Shown here: positions 7,224 through 10,456 of the stretch, piece by piece | Layout: each line of letters opens with the position of its first letter | Numbering within the stretch: position 1 is the first letter of the stretch | Origin: Ascidiaceihabitans sp. | Lineage (GTDB): Bacteria; Pseudomonadota; Alphaproteobacteria; Rhodobacterales; Rhodobacteraceae | Direction of reading: 5' to 3' | Length of the DNA stretch: 10,456 bases | Assembly (NCBI GenBank): GCA_023301665.1 | Contig: JALZUL010000181.1 | Span: 1 to 10,456, forward strand | Position numbers and translations under genes: made by a program | The notes under the pieces: generated by a model | Seen by the model: the letters and a program-made list of their open reading frames with translations, nothing else | The model's database searches: none | Told to the model about the DNA's origin: nothing

Positions 7224-7253
7224 TCGGGCGGGACATCGAAATGAACCGCCCGA
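7224..7253 (-). other. Second hairpin in the atpE-atpF' spacer
   Basis: Perfect 8-bp GC-rich stem TCGGGCGG / CCGCCCGA (7224-7231 and 7246-7253). An inner CAT/ATG stem closes a CGAA loop on the plus strand. It lies about 60 nt past the atpE stop and 40 nt before the atpF' start. With no U-tract it looks like an RNA-stabilising or attenuating element within the polycistronic message. Confidence 0.55.
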
Positions 7254-7269
7254 CCGTAAGGAACTTGTC

Positions 7270-7293
7270 GCTTACCGCCTTAGTGGCGAAAGC
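7270..7293 (-). other. First hairpin in the atpE-atpF' spacer
   Basis: Stem formed by GCTT + CGCC pairing with GGCG + AAGC (7270-7279 and 7285-7293), with a small internal bulge and a 5-nt loop. It begins about 21 nt downstream of the atpE stop codon. No U-run follows. Position suggests a 3' stabiliser for atpE-containing RNA. Confidence 0.45.
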
Positions 7294-7314
7294 AACGCTG
7301 TTGTTTTGTCTGTC

Positions 7315-7539
7315 TTAGACAGCAAACATCAGCAACAGAGCTACGAGGAACGAGAAGATCCCCAAAGCTTCTGCGAACGCGATACCGATAAACAGTGTCG
7401 CTGTTTGTGATGCGGCCGCTGATGGGTTGCGCAGTGCGCCTGCTAGGAAATTAGCAGCTACGTTACCAACGCCAAGTGCCGCGATGCCTGTACCTAGACC
7501 TGCAATGCCTGCGCCGATGTGTGCGAGTTCACCTTCCAT
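7315..7539 (-). CDS. atpE: F0F1 ATP synthase subunit c
   Basis: Proteolipid that forms the rotating membrane ring; each copy carries one proton. 74 residues, a normal length for the family, in two membrane helices (~8-32 and ~47-72) joined by the polar loop LRNPSA (the conserved Arg-Asn-Pro turn). Glu57 in GIAFAEALGIF is the proton-binding carboxylate; helix 1 is glycine-rich (GAGIAGLGTG), as needed for tight ring packing. I see no sodium-site pattern, so proton coupling is inferred. The ATG at 7539 has a strong AAGGAG seven bases upstream, the best ribosome-binding site of the operon, and U/A-rich leader RNA before it. Hairpins lie on both sides of the gene. Confidence 0.97.
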   Translation of the reverse strand: MEGELAHIGAGIAGLGTGIAALGVGNVAANFLAGALRNPSAAASQTATLFIGIAFAEALGIFSFLVALLLMFAV

Positions 7540-7612
7540 GAGAATTCTCCTTACGATTGGAAGTTAGATAGATAGATCCGCAGTATGCGAACCGTTGTGC
7601 TTGATTGTGTAG

Positions 7613-7630
7613 GGCGGGGATATCCCCGCC
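7613..7630 (-). other. GC-rich palindromic hairpin in the atpB-atpE spacer
   Basis: The 18-base perfect palindrome GGCGGGGATATCCCCGCC forms a 7-bp G/C stem with an ATAT loop, 6 nt past the atpB stop. There is no U-tract, and the operon continues into atpE, 73 nt further on. It is probably an RNA element that protects the atpB 3' end or slows transcription. Between it and atpE lies a run of three GATA units (read on the plus strand, about 7566-7576). Confidence 0.6.
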
Positions 7631-7636
7631 AAACCT

Positions 7637-8392
7637 TTAGTGTGACGGGTGCAATGCGTCTTTCAGATAGACGCATGTTAGGATTGTGAAGACGTAAGCC
7701 TGAATAAAGGCCACGAGAACTTCCAAACCATACATCGCTGTGATTGCAAGAATAGAAACTGGGCTGATCACTGTGACCGCTGCAAAGCCTGCGAAAACCT
7801 TGATAACAGCGTGACCGGCCATAACGTTGCCTGCCAAACGAATAGAGTGGCTGACGGGGCGAACAAAGTAAGAGATAACTTCGATCAGCGCCAAAATCGG
7901 ACGCAGGGCCAAAGGTGCAGATGTTACCCAGAACAGTCCCAAGAACTTTGTACCGTTCTTAACAAAGCCAAGGATCGTCACGGTCAAGAACACAGCCAGC
8001 GCCAATACGATTGTCGCCGCAAAGTGTGATGTTGTTGTGAACGCTGTTGGGATCAGACCCAAGAAGTTCGCCGTAACGATGAATAGGAAAAGCGTCATAA
8101 TGTACGGAAAGTAAACGACGCCATCTTTGCCAGTTACGTCTTCGACCATCTTGTAGATAAAGACGTAAGCCAATTCAGCAACAGACTGTCCGCGTGATGG
8201 AACCATGGAACGCTTTGTCGTTGTCAAAACCATCAAAGCGATGATTGCGACGATGGACAACGCCAACCACAGGGTCACGTTAGTTGGTGTGTACCACGCG
8301 ATTGGACCGCCAAAAAGCGATTCAACGTTGAACTGGTCCATTGGGTGGAATTCCAACCCGCCAGCTTTTTCTCCGTGTGCTTCGCTTGCCAT
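7637..8392 (-). CDS. atpB: F0F1 ATP synthase subunit a
   Basis: Membrane stator subunit with the two proton half-channels. 251 residues with about five to six membrane helices. The essential arginine that faces the c-ring carboxylate is Arg185 in RPVSHSIRLAGNVMAGH. Other family landmarks are TANFLGLIPTAFTTTSH (~107-123) and the C-terminal FIQAYVFTILTCVYLKDALH. The ATG at 8392 has GGGAG seven bases upstream, and the atpI stop lies only 2 bp before the start, so the two genes are translationally coupled. A palindromic hairpin follows the stop codon. Confidence 0.97.
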   Translation of the reverse strand: MASEAHGEKAGGLEFHPMDQFNVESLFGGPIAWYTPTNVTLWLALSIVAIIALMVLTTTKRSMVPSRGQSVAELAYVFIYKMVEDVTGKDGVVYFPYIMTLFLFIVTANFLGLIPTAFTTTSHFAATIVLALAVFLTVTILGFVKNGTKFLGLFWVTSAPLALRPILALIEVISYFVRPVSHSIRLAGNVMAGHAVIKVFAGFAAVTVISPVSILAITAMYGLEVLVAFIQAYVFTILTCVYLKDALHPSH

Positions 8393-8394
8393 TT

Positions 8395-8748
8395 TCAGGC
8401 TCCCTCATCTTTGCGAGATATTCCCGCTTCGTCATCCACGGCCTCATCGGCCAATTGCTCTTCCTGCATCTCGTGCGCACTGCGGATCATCGTTTTGACC
8501 CCGGCCACCAGACCCAGAATGGTGAAAATCAGCATAAAGATGGGAAGTGTCCCAAACAGGTGATCTAACCCGTATCCTATGCCGAAACCGATCCCAAGAC
8601 CGGCCACCAATTCTATCACCATCCGCCACGCATGCTGCGCTTGAGAATAATGCTCTTCCGTCCGAGGGCCCGGCTCTTGAGCCTGCTTCACCGCGGCGAT
8701 CTTTTCCTCAAGCTGCTGCATTTGCTGCTTATGATCGAGATCGCTCAC
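8395..8748 (-). CDS. atpI: ATP synthase assembly protein AtpI
   Basis: Small membrane protein, first gene of the F0 operon, thought to help c-ring assembly (shown for some bacterial homologues). 117 residues from the GTG at 8748: a charged N-terminal coil (QQLEEKIAAVKQAQE), glycine-zipper helix 1 (~43-64, AGLGIGFGIGYG), helix 2 (~68-88, FMLIFTILGLVAGV) and an acidic C-terminal tail. The frame stays open to a TTG at 8808, but GTG 8748 has GAGG eight bases upstream, and the TTG lies within a promoter-like -35 (TTGACT), so the shorter form is preferred. The stop is 2 bp before atpB. Confidence 0.88.
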   Translation of the reverse strand: MSDLDHKQQMQQLEEKIAAVKQAQEPGPRTEEHYSQAQHAWRMVIELVAGLGIGFGIGYGLDHLFGTLPIFMLIFTILGLVAGVKTMIRSAHEMQEEQLADEAVDDEAGISRKDEGA

Positions 8749-8779
8749 AGGGTTTTCCTCAGTTGGAAATCTTGATGGA

Positions 8780-8808
8780 GTGCTAATAGCGGTGCGGCTG
8801 TGAGTCAA
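8780..8808 (-). promoter_or_regulatory. Candidate promoter of the F0 operon
   Basis: Leftward -35 TTGACT (8808-8803) with a weak -10 TAGCAC (8785-8780) after 17 bp; TATTAG lies three bases closer. Initiation would be about 25 nt upstream of the atpI GTG. The -35 is good and the -10 poor, as is common in alphaproteobacteria. The rest of the 209-bp gap back to lysR (to 8957) holds only short A/T-rich imperfect dyads such as GTTTTAAAAC (8847-8856), and I see no gene in it. Confidence 0.4.
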
Positions 8809-8957
8809 CAGGATCTACAACAGATACTGCAGACACCTAACCACTTGTTTTAAAACGAATTTACAAGAACACAACGACACCAAGCCGTTCTGTCGCAGGC
8901 CCAAAAATCGCGGCACACCAGCTTTTCGTATATTCAACCGTTTGGTTTATCTTCCAA

Positions 8958-9839
8958 TCAGGCCCTGAAAGGGCGGGCTTCTTCCAACAACCACTGACGC
9001 ACTTGGCGCACAGCACGCCGCCGCACCCCGCGCTCGCCATACACCAGATAGAAAGCACCCGCCGACACGCCTATATCTGAACACTGAACCAAACGACCGG
9101 CCGCACACTCCGCTGCAACACACTCCTGAGAGCCCAGGTAAACGCCCTGCCCCTCAAGCGCCGCTTCAACTGCCAGATTGGCACGCAACCGCCATTGCCC
9201 CGCCTCTGATGGCGGCGGCTCAACACCAGCGCATTGCGCCCACTTGGCCCAAGTGTCCTCGCGCCGATCCCGCAAACGCCGCTCTGACAGAATTTGCGCA
9301 GGCGTCAATTCACGCCCCGCCAACAAGGAAGGTGCCGCATATGGATAGATAAGCCCGTCACTCAACAAATCTGACGGCACATCCAATGACCCACTATGCG
9401 CAAAACGAACCGCAAGGTCCGCCTCGTAACGATCGACATCGGCCAACTCATGCGAGGCCTCCAGACGCAATTCGATCTGCGGGCAAGCTGCCTGAAACAC
9501 TGCCATCCTTGGGACAATGAACTTTTGCGCAAACAGCGGCTCACTATTTACAGTGACACGGCCCTCTGGCGCTTCGGCCAAATCCTCTGTTGCGTCGCTG
9601 ATCAAATCCAAAGCCGTCGTAATACGACCTAAATAAGCCTGCCCATCCACGCTCAGCTCAACCCCGCGCGGCAAATCCTTAAACAATTGCACACCCAATC
9701 GATGCTCTAAGCCACGCACATGTCGACTGATCGCAGAATGATTCACGCCAAGCTCTTCAGCGGCACGGCTAAAGCTTTGATGACGGCCAGCTGCTTCAAA
9801 AGCACGCAAGGCATTGAGTGGGGGAAGCGCACGAGACAT
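8958..9839 (-). CDS. LysR-family transcriptional regulator, GcvA-like
   Basis: DNA-binding regulator of 293 residues, full length for the family. The N-terminal winged helix (~5-65) reads PPLNALRAFEAAGRHQSFSRAAEELGV... with recognition segment HSAISRHVRGLEHRLG, followed by LF...RGVELSVDGQAYL. The pattern is closest to the GcvA/AmpR branch. The C-terminal two-lobed effector domain (~90-290) begins GRVTVNSEPLFAQKFIVPRM and contains the family-typical DVDRYEADLAVRF. The ligand is unknown. The ATG at 9839 has only a weak purine stretch (AGATAAG) before it. A 25-bp perfect dyad ends about 3 bp upstream of the start and suggests autoregulation. A 5-bp stem (GCCCT/AGGGC, 8962-8974) lies in the last codons. 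The gene is divergent from the DUF1127 gene, the usual arrangement for a LysR target, though DUF1127 as target is only an inference. Confidence 0.93.
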   Translation of the reverse strand: MSRALPPLNALRAFEAAGRHQSFSRAAEELGVNHSAISRHVRGLEHRLGVQLFKDLPRGVELSVDGQAYLGRITTALDLISDATEDLAEAPEGRVTVNSEPLFAQKFIVPRMAVFQAACPQIELRLEASHELADVDRYEADLAVRFAHSGSLDVPSDLLSDGLIYPYAAPSLLAGRELTPAQILSERRLRDRREDTWAKWAQCAGVEPPPSEAGQWRLRANLAVEAALEGQGVYLGSQECVAAECAAGRLVQCSDIGVSAGAFYLVYGERGVRRRAVRQVRQWLLEEARPFRA

Positions 9840-9842
9840 GCT

Positions 9843-9867
9843 TATCTGTGCAATTTAAGCACAGATA
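9843..9867. promoter_or_regulatory. Operator-like perfect inverted repeat upstream of lysR
   Basis: TATCTGTGC (9843-9851), seven bases, GCACAGATA (9859-9867): 9-bp arms with no mismatch. Its centre contains the LysR-family T-N11-A pattern (T9849 to A9861). On the minus strand it directly follows a perfect -35 TTGACA (9874-9869), so it covers the place where the lysR -10 would be. That geometry suits autorepression by the LysR protein. Confidence 0.65.
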
Positions 9868-9884
9868 CTGTCAAGCAATGCGCG

Positions 9885-9912
9885 TTGATCCAATATCCAG
9901 AAACGATACAAA
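9885..9912 (+). promoter_or_regulatory. Weak candidate promoter of the DUF1127 gene
   Basis: -35 TTGATC (9885-9890), 16-bp spacer, -10 TACAAA (9907-9912). Each matches four of six consensus bases. It would start transcription near 9919, about 27 nt before the ATG at 9946, and the lysR dyad lies just upstream of it. Confidence 0.3.
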
Positions 9913-9945
9913 TAGCTTAATCATCAACAAAACTACAGGTTCACA

Positions 9946-10152
9946 ATGCCAGATCGCCAAAACACGCCTTTGCGTGACCGGTACATATGTGCAAAATTTC
10001 GACAAATATTCACTATGGCACGACTAAGAAAATCACGCTCTCTACGTCACATCAGTGATGCGCAGGCACGTGATATCGGCCTTACGCCGCACGAAATCGA
10101 ATGTATCCGGCTAAAGCATCCCTCTCAGAACATGCATCACCCGCGTTTGTAA
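9946..10152 (+). CDS. Small DUF1127-family protein
   Basis: 68 residues. Residues 27-50 carry the DUF1127 signature: a basic stretch (RLRKSRSLRHI), then SDAQARDIGLTPHEIE, matching the usual L-x-D-x-x-L-x-DIGL-x-R pattern except that LSD reads ISD and the Arg after DIGL is replaced. Such small basic proteins are common in Rhodobacterales and Rhizobiales. In Agrobacterium and Rhodobacter, DUF1127 (CcaF-type) proteins affect RNA metabolism, phosphate or stress responses; whether that holds here is unknown. The ATG at 9946 has a weak AGG about 7 bases upstream; an ATG at 10015 has no ribosome-binding site. It lies 37 bp before the ArsR-family gene and may be co-transcribed with it. Confidence 0.7.
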   Translation: MPDRQNTPLRDRYICAKFRQIFTMARLRKSRSLRHISDAQARDIGLTPHEIECIRLKHPSQNMHHPRL

Positions 10153-10189
10153 CCTTTCGCACCTCGCGTCAGATCGATAAGAACGGGTC

Positions 10190-10456
10190 ATGGCCCAAGA
10201 CCTCGACACTATTTTTGCAGCACTCGCAGACCCGACTCGTCGGGCGATCCTAACCATGTTGCTCGAAGACGATATGGCAGTCACCGATGTGGCCGACCCA
10301 TTCGAGATGTCGCTCGCTGCCATCTCAAAACATCTCACCATCTTGATGAAAGCGGGTTTGATCGCACAAGAAAAGCGCGGGCGGGTCAAATGGTGCAAGC
10401 TCGAACCCGATGCCATGAAAAACGCCAGCGTTTGGATGCAAGGGTTTGGGCAGTTT
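10190..10456 (+). CDS. ArsR-family winged-helix regulator (3' end cut by window)
   Basis: 89 residues are visible before the window ends. The open frame starts at ATG 10190 with MAQDLDTIFAALADPTRRAILTMLL, the standard ArsR/SmtB opening. A recognition helix follows (SLAAISKHLTILMKAGLI, ~41-58), then the wing (EKRGRVKWCKLEP, ~61-73) and WMQGFGQF at the edge. The ELCVCDL-type metal-binding cysteines of SmtB/ArsR are absent: the matching segment is AVTDVADPFEM. Metal sensing at that site is therefore unlikely. This subgroup is often followed by an SRPBCC (AHSA1) protein gene, which would lie beyond the window. The ribosome-binding site is weak (AAGAACGGG). Confidence 0.9.
   Translation, partial: MAQDLDTIFAALADPTRRAILTMLLEDDMAVTDVADPFEMSLAAISKHLTILMKAGLIAQEKRGRVKWCKLEPDAMKNASVWMQGFGQF

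Noticed and set aside
6069..8748. Possible missing F1 genes, suggesting a broken ATP synthase locus
   Set aside because: A separate F0 operon is the normal arrangement in Rhodobacterales and related alphaproteobacteria, and all F0 genes here are intact.
8802..8806. GANTC (CcrM methylation) site overlapping the atp promoter -35
   Set aside because: GANTC occurs by chance about once per 256 bases, and several more are present in the window, so one occurrence is not evidence of methylation control.
8844..8867. CTTGT-N14-ACAAG and GTTTTAAAAC dyads between lysR and atpI
   Set aside because: They are short, A/T-rich and without extended pairing or a U-tract, and are likely background.
8861..9058. 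65-codon Cys/Trp-rich minus-strand frame at the end of lysR
   Set aside because: It overlaps the LysR C-terminus out of frame, has no ribosome-binding site, and its composition fits a shadow frame.
10111..10416. 101-codon minus-strand open frame at the right end
   Set aside because: It overlaps the DUF1127 and ArsR genes in antisense. Those genes carry clear family signatures, while this frame does not.

Overview
The window looks like chromosomal DNA from a Rhodobacterales (Roseobacter-group) alphaproteobacterium. The evidence is a split F0 ATP synthase operon (atpI-atpB-atpE-atpF'-atpF, with no F1 genes beside it), a duplicated b/b' stator pair, a DUF1127 protein, and lytic transglycosylase and SMC sequences of the type I know from this group. 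This is housekeeping sequence: I see no mobile element, CRISPR array, tRNA or rRNA, and no clear sign of horizontal transfer.

Layout, left to right. (1) The 3' part of an MltB-like lytic transglycosylase runs rightward (1-1073). It converges on smc (4546-1091, leftward), with a shared hairpin at their junction. (2) A 129-bp gap upstream of smc carries a perfect DnaA-box sequence between two dyads. (3) A small lipoprotein of unknown function runs leftward (5086-4676) and is divergent from a FadR-type GntR regulator (5217-5987, rightward). Their shared 130-bp spacer holds a good promoter for the regulator and a perfect CtrA-type motif. (4) The GntR gene converges on the F0 operon, with a terminator hairpin between them. 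The F0 operon runs leftward from atpI (8748) to atpF (6069). (5) A LysR regulator (9839-8958) is transcribed leftward, behind atpI. It is divergent from a DUF1127 gene (9946-10152), with a 25-bp perfect dyad just upstream of the lysR start. (6) A truncated ArsR-family regulator (10190 to the edge) ends the window.

How the genes work together. The five F0 genes encode the membrane half of the proton-driven ATP synthase: a, c-ring, b, b' and the assembly factor AtpI. F1 must be encoded elsewhere. Hairpins flank atpE on both sides, which suits the need for many more c subunits than a, b or b'. SMC organises and segregates the chromosome, and the transglycosylase remodels peptidoglycan. The three regulators (GntR/FCD, LysR, ArsR) have no obvious structural-gene partner inside the window.

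I did not find a convincing undescribed multi-gene system. The best leads are regulatory: the DnaA-box/dyad cluster before smc, the CtrA-type site at 5111-5126, the lysR operator-like dyad, and the RNA hairpins around atpE. No stretch above 300 bases lacks a gene; the longest gap is 8749-8957.
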